Shown here: one piece after another, positions 1 through 12,460 of the stretch | Layout of the letters: each line of letters opens with the position of its first letter | How positions within the stretch are numbered: position 1 is the first letter of the stretch | Assembly (NCBI GenBank): GCA_037833965.1 | Contig: AP031355.1 | Location: 3,187,501 to 3,251,500, forward strand | Direction: 5' to 3' | Source: Marchantia polymorpha subsp. ruderalis | Lineage: Eukaryota; Streptophyta; Marchantiopsida; Marchantiales; Marchantiaceae | Length of the DNA stretch: 64,000 nucleotides | Made by a program: the position numbers and the translations under genes | The notes under the pieces: generated by a model | Databases searched by the model: none | Told to the model about the DNA's origin: nothing | Seen by the model: only the letters and a program-made list of their open reading frames with translations

Positions 1-960
1 TTTCAATATGTTCCAAGGATTACATAAGGATAGCTAATAGCACTAAGTAAACATGGCTGATTAATTTGTTTATGCATAATGAGCCTGATGAAATTTAGCT
101 GTGTTAACTTTACTCTCGACATGGATACCACCTCGCTATGTCGGGAATATATATCGATGTGGATATGTTATAATACAGGTTCTTCCTTCTCGCCCAGATA
201 ATCTCGTGCTAGGTCATGAGTTATAGAAAAAGTGGTAGAGATAACATTCGCTAAGATTCTATAGAAGGGCCTAGTACCTTTGAGTATGTCATTTTTTCCT
301 CTGTGGTGTACATTCATCTTTTCCTTTCTAGTAAACGTTAGCTCCTCTATATTTGTATGTTAACGTTCACTTTTCGCCGATAATTTAGCTTCCTTAATTT
401 TTCCCCCGCACGGGAAACACTTCTGACTCGTGATAGCCGAAGAACTTGCTGCAATCAGAATCATCGCTGCGCCATTAGTACCCTTGCTCAGCTCTAGGGA
501 GCGAGAACATGACCGTTTGCACAAAAAAACAATCCTTGGAGTGGAATCACTATACCCGTAACCAGTATCCCATCGGTTGGTGTATCCTTTGACATGTAAT
601 GGGGAAATTTTCATAGATAGAGCAAGTAACTCACGGCAATAGAGTTTAAGATCTGTGATGATAGTGTGAATTTCATACTATTGAAAACATCCACACGGCC
701 ACATGAAAATATGCTGGTTTCGAACCTTGTTTCTAGGCATTATTACATCTATAATCCCTTTATGTCTCTGAACAGGTAGGGAACAAAATCTCTTCAACTC
801 ACAGTAGATTCGTCAAGATGCGTGGTAATTGGCAAACACCCGACACCAAGACTATTTACCTTCATATAGTACAAAATCTATAAGAATCAATGAATTACAC
901 GATCCACCCTAAGGTTACCTACTCCTATTCTCCTAGTATCACTCGGATTCAGGAATCTCA
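1..960. other. Upstream spacer, nothing recognised
   Basis: I see no supported gene here. An 84-codon ATG frame on the minus strand (614 to 360) has no recognisable domain and no clear splice context. The 3' end of the lipocalin gene abuts the right edge, so part of 800-960 is probably its 3' untranslated region. Confidence 0.4.
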
Positions 961-1744
961 TCATTTTCCTAAGGCTGCCTTTAACCACCAGAAGCCTTTC
1001 TTATCTGTAGAGCTTTCAGGCGTATTTTCAGTGTCGACTCCTTCAACTTGCGAGGTTTTCACCAGACAACTTGTATCATACCCCTGTTTCGTGGCTTGCT
1101 CAAGAAGACTTTGATATATTTCATCACTCATTTGTGGTGTCCGACTCAATACCTGCGTGGAAAAACTGACCGTTAGCATCATTTCACAAGAAGAATTGTT
1201 TATGCGATCTCGAAGAATATATCTGAAAGAAGAGTAGTAAGAACACGAAATAAAGATGCGAAACGAGAGACATGTCGGAAAATTATACGGAGAAACCTAC
1301 GAAGAGAGTCTCAGTGAGAGAAACCGCTAAGTCTCCAGAAACAATTCTTTTCAAGATATGGCGCGGAAAGAATAAGACTCTTACCCACAAGTATTTCCTC
1401 GAAGGTTGGCCGACCAAGGCATATTGATAATTGTCGAAATCTAGGGCAAGAACCCAGTAGTCCCCAGTCACGGGGAAAACAGGCAAAAACGGTGGCACCC
1501 AAAATCGCACTTTCAGTTTGGCATCTTCGCTACTGGCATCTGCCTTCCAAGCCTTGCCTTCAATATAGCTCCGCGTTCCATCGACCCAGGTCTCGTTCAG
1601 AACGTGGATGGTCTGATCAGGATTCAAAGTATACGTGGCCCTCGTGTTCGTACCCTGCTTCGGCTGAAAGCGAGACTGGACGCATGCAATCTCATACCAG
1701 CGCCCGGCGTACCTCTCCAAGTCTACATTCTTCACAGTCTCCAT
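961..1744 (-). CDS. TIL: Temperature-induced lipocalin (TIL), two exons
   Basis: Lipocalin of the plant temperature-induced type, a small membrane-associated lipid-binding protein linked to heat, cold and oxidative-stress tolerance (family knowledge). Exon 1 is 1744-1385 and exon 2 is 1152-961. The donor reads TGG|GTAAGA and the acceptor CGCAG|GTATTG, giving 183 residues against about 186 in Arabidopsis. Visible motifs are the lipocalin GxW box GRWYEIA (residues 14-20), RATYTLNPD, HVLNETW, PPFLP, TGDYWVL, VGQPSRKYLW before the intron, and the tail FWWLKAALGK after it. No signal peptide is seen. The frame stays open upstream to 1858, so a 38-residue longer start is possible; I chose M at 1744 because METVKNVDLERYAGRWYEIA matches the usual family start. 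Confidence 0.93.
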
Positions 1745-3027
1745 AACTTCTTTCGACAACCTCCGGCTCAAACCACGCAGCGCTATTGTGACCGACTGCA
1801 CAAAACAACACCCACTATCTCTCGCGCACTCCTTCCTAAGTACTGCTACTCCTCCCACGGCAAGCTCTTGGCTTCGGGCTCAAGCTCCACCTTCGCCGAC
1901 AGACAAATCGAAAGATTCCTGCCTTGATCGTCAAGATTTGCGCCACAACCGACCTAAGCAAGGCGTCTAGCACCGTCTAAGCTCCAGGAAAAATGTCGAA
2001 CTTCGCTCTGATCTCTGACTCCACCTCGTCCTCTCGTGGCTTCGTCGACCTGTCTCCACTTCGAGAGTGTTCGACACCAAAGGCAGCACGGCAGGCAGAC
2101 TCGCACCTTCCTCCAGATCGCAGTCGCGTACCCGAGCGCGTACTGCGTTCACTCTACAACTGTGTAGGTCGGTACGTGGCGGTCTATTTTTCTCAACCAT
2201 GTATATCGATCGGACGGGATCGGACGGGGCTCGGGTGGGTGTTGCGACGCAGTTTCTGCGCATCACGCTCGTGTGGTAGAAAAGCGCAGTGGGGACCGTG
2301 TTCCTGGACTACGTACCGCGGCCACTGCCAAGTCGGATTGTTCCCAACTCCTGCTGTTCTGCCACGCGCATGGGCTGGGAGACGAACACTTGGATAGCTC
2401 TCATCCACCAATCGTGACGTTCCCCGAGGGCGATCCCGCGACATCATCCTACAGGCGATTCCGTCACTTGCAGACTACTCCGTTGAGCTTTCTGTTTCCT
2501 TCGGGAGCGTCTCGACGGCTCTCTGTCAAAAACAACCGTTGCCACCAGACGCGGACGTTTCGATCCACTTTGAATGTCCGACCCATGGTTCCATTTAGCG
2601 CAAGGATTTGAAACTGAGACTCAGATTTTCTTGTGTGCCTTCTTGAATGCCTTCTTGATCGTTCTTGTCTCCGCACGAACTCGATTCCACCACTTCCACA
2701 CTTGTTGAGCATTTCGTGGGGAGGAGCGAAGTGAAGTTGCAGAGGTCTGATATGGATCCACATATGACTCATTACAAAGCTCTTCGCCGTCATATGAATG
2801 GTAACGATCAGCAAACTGGTTGTGGCCCGATTTCATGAGAAGTGTTTTGGGTGTCAGATGAGTTCAGATGATTCACCTGTCCACAATGTTTCTTTTGAGT
2901 CGTAAGAGTGTTGAGATAAAATGCCGAAGAAGCATATGGAATTTCTCTTGCTTTTGCCGACGGGACGCTATTTGTCCATGAACTAATTAATTTTTTATCA
3001 CTCGCTGACACTTACGTGCAACTACAG
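1745..3027. other. Spacer between lipocalin gene and coiled-coil gene
   Basis: Holds the lipocalin leader and promoter, with moderately GC-rich sequence at about 1950-2450. Overlapping open frames on both strands give no recognisable protein. An ATG at 2858 (MSSDDSPVHNVSFES, ending at a GTAAGAG donor at 2902) could be a first exon of the plus-strand coiled-coil gene, but its phase does not join directly to the exon at 3028, so it is not called. Confidence 0.3.
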
Positions 3028-5213
3028 AGCATGAAGACAAGATTGATGCCTTGACTACCGAGCAACATGAGAAACAAACAATAATTGATCTTTTAAAACA
3101 AGATTTGAAAGCAGGTAGAGACAGCACTACGTTGCCATTGTACACATCAACATCAGTGCTTTGTATGTAGCATATATAGCGTGGTCGATATATGTTGCGC
3201 ATTTTCATCTGTATAACTTACATGCAAATGAACACAGTTCGTGAGGAGACAGCGCGCCTTGAACTTGCAATCAAACTTCGGTCGAAAGAAAGTGACCAGT
3301 TATCCAACTCTACCAAAGAGTGTAGGAGAAGTTTAGCAGAACGCGAGGAGAGCCGCCGTGCTCTTGCAGATGTGAGTCTCTTGTTTTCGGTCTCTTAAGA
3401 ATGTTCAGTTTTCGAATGATTGCTGTTCATGAAATGATCTATACCTACACATGCCACACTCTTCGAGATGGTCAGAACTCAGTCACACGGTCGACATGAC
3501 ATTGCAGGCGCTGCGGGTTCTGAAAGAGGAAACGAAAAATCGGTCCGCTCGTCTGACGGAGAGAAAGTAAGTGGCATGGTTACACTTACGTTCCTAGTCC
3601 TTCGATTGGTGCGAAGGCTATCACACTTTTGTATAAAACTTGACATCCCATTATTTGTTTGATTTTACTTTCAGGTTGTACTTTGAGAAACTTGTATCGT
3701 CGACTCGATCTGAGCTGGAGAAGTGGATAGTAAGTGTACTTGCTTCCTTCGACAAAGCAAATAAGTTCAACGGAGATTTCATCATTTGCACTTTCTTCAC
3801 TCCTAGACATGGAGCTACAAAAAAACCGCATGAAAAGACTAGATAAGCTAACATTGAGTTCTTTCCTTCCTCCATGATAGTAAAACTTAATCATGATGAC
3901 TTGTATGAAACAACTCCATCTCTAACGTCTGGGAAAATGTGTTCAAATTCTAGTTTCACGTCCAATCTTCTCAGCCGAAGGAAGGGAGTATTCTGAAGGT
4001 AAAACTCACGAAAAGCTATTGATCAGACGTTGTCGTTACTACTCTAGGCTAGTGGTATATTTTCAGCACCTAGCCACTTTTACAATCAGAAGGAGTGCTA
4101 TAATCTAACACTGTGAAATCTTCACATCAGAATGTACATGGGACACGCAGTCTTCCAGGTACGTACTCTATCGCAGGTATCAAGTATCAAATTGTGTTAT
4201 GCGTTTGAATCCACGCCGTACAACTTTCCTGGTTATCTTATCTTGACTGTTGTGAACGCACGTCCAGAAACAATCGACTATATCAAAGAAGCAATTTCAG
4301 TCGATCACGCCGAACCTGATCATCATGAAGTATGGACTCTAGAAGTTTCTTTCTTTTCCTAGATATACCTTATTTGCATCTTCTCCTTCCGCTAAAATTG
4401 TACTCACAAGTCATTCATTATAATAGCGCCTGCGCATGGAGTATGAGTCGACACGTCCCGTTAATATCTGCTTTTACGCTCCTCTATGGGGAAACTTCTG
4501 GTGCAATTACTGATGGAAAAGCCTCTGGCAGGAAGGAACTACCATTCCTGTAGCGACTAAACCTCGTCTGGAGGAGACCCTGAAGGAGTTGCAATCGCAA
4601 TACCATGAGGTATTTCCAAACTGTTAGGTCTTATCGCACATTACAACAACAAAGATGGCCAGCACAGATTACAAGACAAGATATCGGGGAGTACATGAAC
4701 TTTGCGAACAACATTCCCCGTCTCCTATTATTCTCCACTTAAGCTTTACAATGTGTTCCGTTCAATCACGGATGTATCGATGTCCCTTCTCATTGCGGAC
4801 ATGCCGAAATATTCCACAATACAATCACCGAAAAAGCACATGTTTGGTGCAGCTCGTCATGATAACTCCTAGACTGGAAGCGAACTTGCTTCGACTCAAA
4901 ACAGAGAAGACAGCGGAAGAGGAGTTCATAGTGTCACTCACTGAACGTCTTACTCAACTAAAGGTAAAAATTGATGCCCACGGAAATGAATATGCTACAT
5001 GCATTGCAGTTACATGTATTTAGTCAGATTATTTCCAAACCAGTGTGTCCACCTTGGACTTACACTTCGTTGTTCCCCACGTAGGACTTTTATCAGCAAA
5101 TTATTTGCGAGTCTTGCGGTCATGATTATTCGATCCAGTTCGAGGAATTCACATTTGTGGTGCGGGATAGTACTAGTGACCAGACTGAAGTTTGCAGCGC
5201 AGCTCAAACTTAG
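3028..5213 (+). CDS. Unrecognised multi-exon coiled-coil protein (5' end unresolved)
   Basis: I do not recognise this gene. Ten exons read in phase: 3028-3114, 3238-3371, 3508-3566, 3675-3729, 3975-3998, 4131-4158, 4268-4329, 4532-4609, 4853-4963 and 5097-5213 with stop TAG. All have AG acceptors and GT donors. The product is charged and helical (KLRSKESDQLSNSTKECRRS, ALRVLKEETKNRSARLTERK, LYFEKLVSSTRSELEKWI, RLEANLLRLKTEKTAEEEF), consistent with a long coiled coil. It ends in a C-x2-C segment, IICESCGHDYSIQFEEFTF. The start lies upstream and was not fixed. A stretch at 4427 (RLRMEYE) may be another exon but gives no in-phase donor. The next gene is convergent, with its stop about 320 bp away. 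Confidence 0.6.
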
Positions 5214-5531
5214 GAAAAGGACGCTTGTGAAGGACTAATCTTCACTTGAAGTAATGTATGAATGCAAGATGTGTCTCAATGCGGTGTACTTCCTGAGCGT
5301 TGGCAACAGCCATGTCTTCTTCCTATTGGTGGTCAAAAGCAAGCACGTCTCACACCCGCCTCCAGTCTATTCGTATTGCTTGCATCAGCTTTCAAGGATG
5401 TTATTCGACTGTACTACGAAATCAGACGTGATTTTGGCAAAATGCTGTGGCTATGAGGGTACTTGGATTCTGAACGAGAGAGAAAATTCGATCCAGATTG
5501 CTCTTTGAAACTTTAGTTCATGACCCTCATT

Positions 5532-7655
5532 TTAGTTGTTGTGCATGGTACCCTGTTCCTCACCTGGCGTCTGTTCTGGCTGATTCTTCACTTGAGCCAT
5601 ATTAGACTAGATTATCTGATTCCAATACAGCTTTGGATCTCAAAATTGCACAAGTTATTGTTATTGATGACTTATCTGGTCTGAATATGCCGGCAAAATA
5701 TCTCAGGGCTAGTACTGAAACCGTCTTCCACCATCCTAATATTCACAGTAGATTCTTCAAGTGCAAATCAAAGGGTCACAAGCCTGATGGGTAAATGTGG
5801 GGATGTGGACAGGCGGAGAGCCCTGTCCTGTGTATCATGATCACGTCGTCAGATTCCTCTTGAGACGGTACGATATGTTTACGGTAGTCGAAGAATGAAC
5901 GAAGTCTCTTGTAGAACATAACAATCCCAGAACCACCTCACAGACTTGAAACCTCCTAACCTTTTCAGCCCATTTGTACTTGTTTGCTTCTAGTACATTT
6001 ACCATAACTGCAAAACGATGTGACAAGAGTTCCCACTGACGTTACATCAGGAGCTAGAGCAGAGCAGGATAAATTACTTGTTCAGTTCAGACGCCAAGAG
6101 GGCCGCATGAAGCGACATCTACTGTAAAACCGATGCAGAAGACGACCTAAAATTCTGCTCATTAGATTTAAGTTTCTCCAACACCGTCCTCAGTCTGGTA
6201 TCAGCTCTGAAATCTTAATTCCACAAGAGTCATCCTCCAATACACCATCACCCTCACCGGAGATAGACTCTACAATGTCCTACGTTATCTAGGCACCCGA
6301 AAAGCAAAAATCCGAACAACATTTGTAAGTTTGAACCAGGTCTCGTCTCTATTGTGACAGTTCATCACTGATTGTAACAGAAATCTTTATACAACTAGGG
6401 TCTTGAACACAGTCAGCTCTTCATCTTTCCTACAGCAATCAGGAGACTCGCGCTTCATCCTTGGGTTGCCCCATTGCAAGCTGCAGTCTTACCACAGCTT
6501 CTTGTCCTCTCTCCACAATTTTTTCTAGTTTCTTCAGTTCTTGTGACAGCTGTCCAAGATGCAACTGGGATGTGGGTGTCAACTTGTCTGCCGTTGTCAA
6601 TGTCGCGCATAACTAGTAGTTACCAGACATGCACAGCCAGAAATGTACAACTTAGACTGTGGAAGTTGATGCTTTCAAGGCCTCAGACATTATGTGCATG
6701 CTCTGCAAACAGCCTCAGATGGAGAAAACAATTCTAGCTACTGACTCGAAAACTGCTCTTCGCCACAACACGTCACCAGAAAGAGAGTTAGAAAGGGAAG
6801 TAGAAGTGAACAGCCGTGAAGTCTAACTACCTGTTGTGTGAGACCGGTCCAGGTATGTCCAGACTGTGACAAGGCCACATTGAGCTCGCTGTACGTTTCC
6901 TGCACTTCGACATACTGACATCAGAACGTGTCGTAATCCTGCTCAGTGTGTCTGTCAACATCAAAGCTTGTTCTACCGAAAGAAATGTTCAAACTCATGA
7001 AAACCGCCACTGACGTGACACTTGTGACAAGTGCACAAGTGACAAATGCAACGGGAGATTCTTGATGTCAAGCAAGAACCCACTCAAAGAGAGGGTTACA
7101 ATTGCAGCTGAGAGATGGACCTCAAAAGCAGTTGGCAGGTCCTGAATTTTGAGCCCTGCGAAGAACATGATTTCCAGAGGATCAAAACCCAACTCTGCTT
7201 CGAGGAGAAGTTACAAGAAGTTTCATTCACCGAAGGACACACTCATAAGGAGCTGAAAACAATTGTTTTTCTTCTCGGGAGAAGACCCCTTTGCAGCGGA
7301 ACGTCAATAACACAAAAGCTGTACAAACTGCCACTGAAAGCATTAGGTTCATCGATTCATCAAATTTAATCATTATTAAGTGTCTAGAGATTCTGTCACC
7401 ACCAACAGCTTTTGACCACACAGAGCACTTACAACCAGCAGATCCTCATGCCTTCCGATGAAATTGGAATGCGGGGATGGTCCGTATGTCATTACCTGGT
7501 TTGAAATTCTGAGCAGAGGGCGAAAGATCTGGAGAATCTGAGGAGAATGATTTCTTGAAGAAAGTTTCCGAGCTCGAGTCCTGCGCTAGGTCTTGCAGCA
7601 TGTCAGCCACCCTCAACAACGGCCCGCCGGCTCCGGAACTGCCTTGCGCGGCCAT
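5532..7655 (-). CDS. Unrecognised multi-exon gene, convergent to the coiled-coil gene
   Basis: I do not recognise this gene. Exon 1 (7655-7496) opens MAAQGSSGAGGPLLRVADML, is Ser-rich, and ends at a GTAATG donor. A likely exon 2 starts at 7194 (ELGFDPLEIMFFAGLKIQDL). Two well supported internal exons are 6914-6831 (YVEVQETYSELNVALSQSGH, 84 nt) and 6612-6493 (includes LSQELKKLEKIVERGQEAV, 120 nt). Weaker exons lie near 6206 (TRLRTVLEKLKSNEQNF) and 6004-5960 (VNVLEANKYKWAEK). A possible C-terminus is MAQVKNQPEQTPGEEQGTMHNN with a stop at 5532. The middle is predicted helical. The exon chain between 7100 and 6920 and below 6200 is not fully phased, so the complete protein is uncertain. Confidence 0.5.
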
Positions 7656-9219
7656 AAGTCAAATTGGAGCCTCTGCTCGTGTTCTGTCCGATGCCTTCAT
7701 GCGCAGGATGGTAAATTCGCCCGCATCTCGTCTCGATCGAGTTCTTGCCCGTATCTCGGACACTCCAATCACGAGTGGACGGGGAATGCAAAGCAACCGA
7801 GCGAAGTTACTGGCAGTCGATTCGGAACCGCTAGATCCAATTTCCTTGCAAGCAATCAATTCTTCAACGAAGAACATCTGGGCGACACCGTTCAGGTCTC
7901 ATTTGAACTTAAGCAAGTTTCTAGTGAAATCTCGAAAATCAAAATCCCGTTCATTTGGTGTGTTTTCGAATAAATTGTCTACATTTCAGAAAACCTAGGA
8001 ATTCCTGCCTCTGTTTCTACAAGCTCCATGAATTGGTCTCTATTGCATGTACATGTCATTTATATCGAATGCAAATTTTGTATTCAATGTAAATCTTTGA
8101 TTTACCATAGAATTGATCTTTGAGAGGTTGAAATCTATTGATGTATATAACACAATCTACAAATTTATAGATTGTAACACCTGTATACATCGGCATACAT
8201 TGTGATTAATATGATTATAAAAGAGAACTGATGAGAACGTCAAAATTTGTCATTTAGATATTACATCTTCTTCTTGAAGAATTTAAATTTTTTAGCTACA
8301 TTTTGAATCCACAAACAATCAAAATTTCATTTAGTTCATCAAATGTTCTCAAATTTACATCACTAAGTTTTGTAAGATCATCAAATTAATTGCCTTCACA
8401 ATCAAGCAAGGCTGAGATCTTCAGAATCAATTTTTGTCATAACACTTTTTTTTACCAACGATAAAAACCTTCATGTAATTGTCATTTGAATTTATCATCA
8501 AAATTTTATTAAATAATTATTTTTTTTAGATTCACTACCATCAAAATATTTCCTAGTTTTATGTATATTGTATTTATCATATGTTTGTATACTAAAATTT
8601 TTCTATATTTCATGTGTAAACTATGTGACTCAAATCAATGCAAGTTTTTCATATGACATTTTTAGTCATTTAATATGATATTTAAAATAAATTTTAAAAT
8701 TTATGCATACACTGATTTAAATTTGATTCAAAAATGCATTGATTATTTTAGAAAACTAAGTCTATTAAAAAAATATTTTAATGAATATTTTAAATATATA
8801 TATTATGAAGAATTACAATGAACAAATTTCATTGTAATTTGTTATATACAATAGAGTTTAGAGAAAACATAAATTTAAAGATAAGATATACCAATAGTTA
8901 TTATACTTTTTTATATAGCTTAGTAACAAATACAATGAAATAGTATCTTATATTTATCATCTAATTCACCTTAAATCGAATTCACTCCTAGAGTATTCGT
9001 GACACGAAAGATATATTTAATAAAAACATGAAGAGTTGATGTTTCGCTACCAACTAACACATTAATTAATATATATACATTGTTCAGGTGATGCTGTAGA
9101 GATTTCATTATAAGTTTCTCTACTCAATTTTAAGTAACCTCTATTTTCAATTCAACCAGCTAAAGATAATTACATTATATATAAAAATTATTTATGAGGA
9201 TTGTATAGACTTGGCCAAC
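7656..9219. other. AT-rich spacer upstream of the minus-strand gene
   Basis: 7656-8000 is probably leader and promoter of the minus-strand gene starting at 7655; plus-strand frames there (7555-7998) overlap its exon 1 antisense and are not supported. From about 8040 the sequence is very AT-rich with no open frame, repeat or RNA gene that I can recognise. Confidence 0.4.
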
Positions 9220-9423
9220 ACTTCTCTTTTAAAATTATAATTGAAGCATTTCACGTACGTTCTTATGATCACCACAAATCTAAACGTACACTCTAACATT
9301 CAGTCTGAAAAACAATTCAAAACTTCTCTTTTAAAATTATAATTGAAGCATTTCACGTACGTTCTTATGATCACCACAAATCTAAACGTACACTCTAACA
9401 TTCAGTCTGAAAAACAATTCAAA
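9220..9423. repeat. Perfect tandem duplication, 2 x 102 bp
   Basis: The block starting acttctcttttaaaattata at 9220 is repeated without visible change from 9322 to 9423. There is no gene in it. The lack of differences points to a recent duplication or to an assembly join. Confidence 0.95.
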
Positions 9424-9439
9424 ATGTTGTTTTTACCTT

Positions 9440-10110
9440 CCAGTCCGCTGCATGATAACTTTTATTCACATTTTTTGATTTGTTTTTCTTGCAACATCTT
9501 CTTGATTATCTCAGTCTCACGTATTTTTATACATTTTGTCCAAAAAAAATTTCCAAATTTTCTTGTGCCCACATATTCTCTACAAAATAACTTATAATCT
9601 GCTTGGATTGGTCATTGCGAAAAACTATGTTTGTGATGATTGTGTGATCATTCTTAGTATGTTTTACATCTAGCGCCATAGTCTTTAGTTTTTGATTTTT
9701 TAACACTTGTCTTGCAACATATCCTTGATTGTAATCATTTCAGCTATTTGTATACACTTCGTCAGAAAAATATTTCCAAATGTTCTAATGTACTTCATCC
9801 GCTCTTTTGAATAATTTATGATTTGCTTGGGCTAGAGCTTGACGTCCTCTATGATCGTGGCAATTACAAGATTAATCTTGGTAACATTTTCATCTAGAAC
9901 CATTATTTGTAATTTTCTATTTTTTGCTTGTAATACCTTCTTGATTGCCAACCTTTCGATTCTCTCTATACATTTTCCAAAGGGTATCAATTTTAGATCT
10001 ACTTGTGAGCACCATCCGCCGTAAGTAAAAACTTATGATTTGCTTGTGCTCGCAGTTGCAACCACCGTTTGTGATGCTTGTCTTGCAACACCTTGTTGCC
10101 ACCATTTGAG
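9440..10110. repeat. Degenerate tandem array, about 155-223 bp units
   Basis: Related landmarks recur: cttgcaacatcttcttgatt at 9488, cttgcaacatatccttgatt at 9711, cttgtaataccttcttgatt at 9927 and cttgcaacaccttgttgcc at 10082, giving spacings of 223, 216 and 155. A second landmark (acttataatctgcttgg, atttatgatttgcttgg, acttatgatttgcttgtg) recurs near 9590, 9815 and 10030 in the same order. The units are well diverged, unlike the perfect 102-bp pair next to them. Confidence 0.75.
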
Positions 10111-10340
10111 TTGTTTTCAATATATTAAATATAATATGAGGATTTGTTTTACATACAGAAGAAAATAAACTTATATGCACATTGATTGATTTTTTATCAA
10201 AATAAAACCATTTTGAAATATATTATTTTCCATGAAAATTTGTTTGCTCATACATGGAATATACTTAAAAATCTCTATTTATGAAGATTTATAGTGATTT
10301 TTTACTCGTGATCATCTTCATGTATGTATTGTGTTCAGAT

Positions 10341-10463
10341 GTCACTTGATTTTTTCATACTATTATCACATACATTATCAATCTATCAAAGTTTCAATAT
10401 GTATTGTCACTTGATTTTTACTCCTATTATCATATACACTGTCAATCTATCAAAGTTCCAATA
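10341..10463. repeat. Tandem pair, 65-bp unit
   Basis: gtcacttgattttt begins at 10341 and again at 10406, followed in both copies by tattatca, a catatacac-like stretch and caatctatcaaagtt. There are a few substitutions and one short deletion in the second copy. Confidence 0.85.
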
Positions 10464-12331
10464 AAATTATCATTTTTTTCCGGTTGTCTAGTTAAAAGTA
10501 GGTATATAATAAATTATACTAGTAGACATGTTGGTATGATTAAACGTTTGAAATCTAGCACTCAAACTTCTGATATTAGTACCATAAATGACATATACTC
10601 TAAATGAACTTTACATGATAGGGTATTCTTACCTTAAATTGATGTATAAAATATGGTACTTTTTTTTTCATGTTGCAATAATGTTTGATGTGACAATCAC
10701 CGTAATTTGTGTAGTGAAATTTAATGTGGTAAAAGCATGCAGATAAACAATTTATTCTCATGAGTACACCTAAGTACAAGGCTAGATGCAACTTTAGTCA
10801 CTTGGCTAGAATGAGAATATTTAAGTTGAAGCTTTGACAGTTGGCAATAATAGAGCATTAGCTAGTGTAGGAATTTGATTCTAATAATTGGTTAAAGGTT
10901 ATTCTAGTCGTAAGGAATTAATTTGTCTATTTTGATATCATGTAAGAAGGAGAATTCATAAATAAACGGGTTAGAGAATGGAAACTTCAACCTGCTTGAA
11001 GATCAGGCACTTACAAGATTTGAAAGCTTGGTAGTTGAGCTGGAAAAAAAGTGATTTTGAAGTGTTCTATAAAATTATATGTGGAATTCTACATGACGAG
11101 ACCCTGGATAAAAATCATCTGCTTGAAATTACAGATAATCTTCCTCCGATCCGGGGAAGATCTAGTGCATTCTCAGATCGAAATTGATCGTTTCTGTTGG
11201 AAGAAATCGAACAACACAGGAGCTGATATGAAGGAGGTCTAAAGCAGAAGGCCATTCTTTGTAAATGTGTGGAAATCAAATGAGTTGTACTCTGAACTGT
11301 AACCGAGTTCAGTTAATGTAAATACGCTGAGACAGAAGCGGAGAGTGGTCTCAGAAGGAGCGGCTCTTGGAAATGAGCCAGATAACGAACATGACGAGCA
11401 GGATTGCTCCCAGCTGTTTATTCCGTGGACTTCATAACACAACTCTGGAGGCTGTCGACTACTTCATTAGGACGCTGATGTCTAGCTCAACTAAACATCG
11501 AAACAAAGTTGAAATTCCATAGATTACGTCTACTTTCCCCATTTGTGGCTTCTGAGCTGAGCTGCCTAGAAATTCTGATTTTCAAGACGAGCATTGGCAA
11601 GCAGGACGCTTGCCAATGAGATCGAGAACACAAAGAACAGAAAGTGTTAGTAAGAAACGCCATTATACGATAGAACGATAACGTGGAAAGAAATGGGAAA
11701 GATCGCAAAAACTTACGCAGGGCAGCAGAGAAAGGAAACATCTGGAAGATTTACAGAAAAGAGATCAGATAGGGAGCCATAATTTCGATCGACAGCAGAT
11801 TAAGAAGCAGAATTTACAGGTGGATGTGGTACCTTTCTACTTGGCTCCCCCAAGCTATGGAACTACCGATGGGGCCCTCCCGGCTCAATACGAGCATTTT
11901 GTCAATTGCATGGTGGAAGATGTCACCTTTCTCAGAAGAACCCGAACTGTAAGTTCGGAAGTCTATGATCGGAGTCTTGAAGTCCACATCTGATCGGAAA
12001 CAGCGATTCAAGAACGTGCACGCAAACGTTTGCTGGCAGTAACTCCATGAAGGCAATCAACGAATTGGTTACAAACAGTGGTCTTGGAACAGACGCTCTT
12101 CGGCTCTCGCGAAATATCTGGACACTCTGAGTTTGAGCGAAAAACGATGTCTCCCTTATTGCTAACAAGTTGCACCTTTCAAACCTATCCAAAACCAGCA
12201 CAACGAAGCCAAATCAAGAAGCTCTCTCATCTCATGCCCCGCACGTCGTTGACGTGGTGCGTCGACTGTCAAGTCTCGAATTGCGATTCATGTCTGCCGA
12301 TCCGACTCATTCTGCTCTTCGTGCCTGCTCA
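10464..12331. other. Spacer upstream of the STIG1 gene
   Basis: AT-rich to about 11,000, then of more normal composition. Minus-strand frames at 11239-11442, 11487-11741 and 11814-12201 have no recognisable domain. The last few hundred bases should include the promoter of the gene at 12461. Confidence 0.35.
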
Positions 12332-12339
12332 TATATAAA
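12332..12339 (+). promoter_or_regulatory. TATA box of the STIG1-like gene
   Basis: tatataaa, about 122 bp upstream of the ATG at 12461. Its position would give a leader of roughly 90 nt. Confidence 0.6.
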
Positions 12340-12460
12340 CAACCATCAGACATCTCTCAGACAGGAAGTCAGCAAGTTTGCCTCTTTGTGCATGCGTACC
12401 TTTTCCCTCTCACATTCCTGAAATCTGTCAGGAACTCGTTCAGCTGAGGAGTCTGGGATC

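Noticed and set aside
1283..1385. Extension of lipocalin exon 1 through the intron
   Set aside because: The frame stays open past the GTAAGA donor, but the family C-terminus is found only after splicing to 1152.
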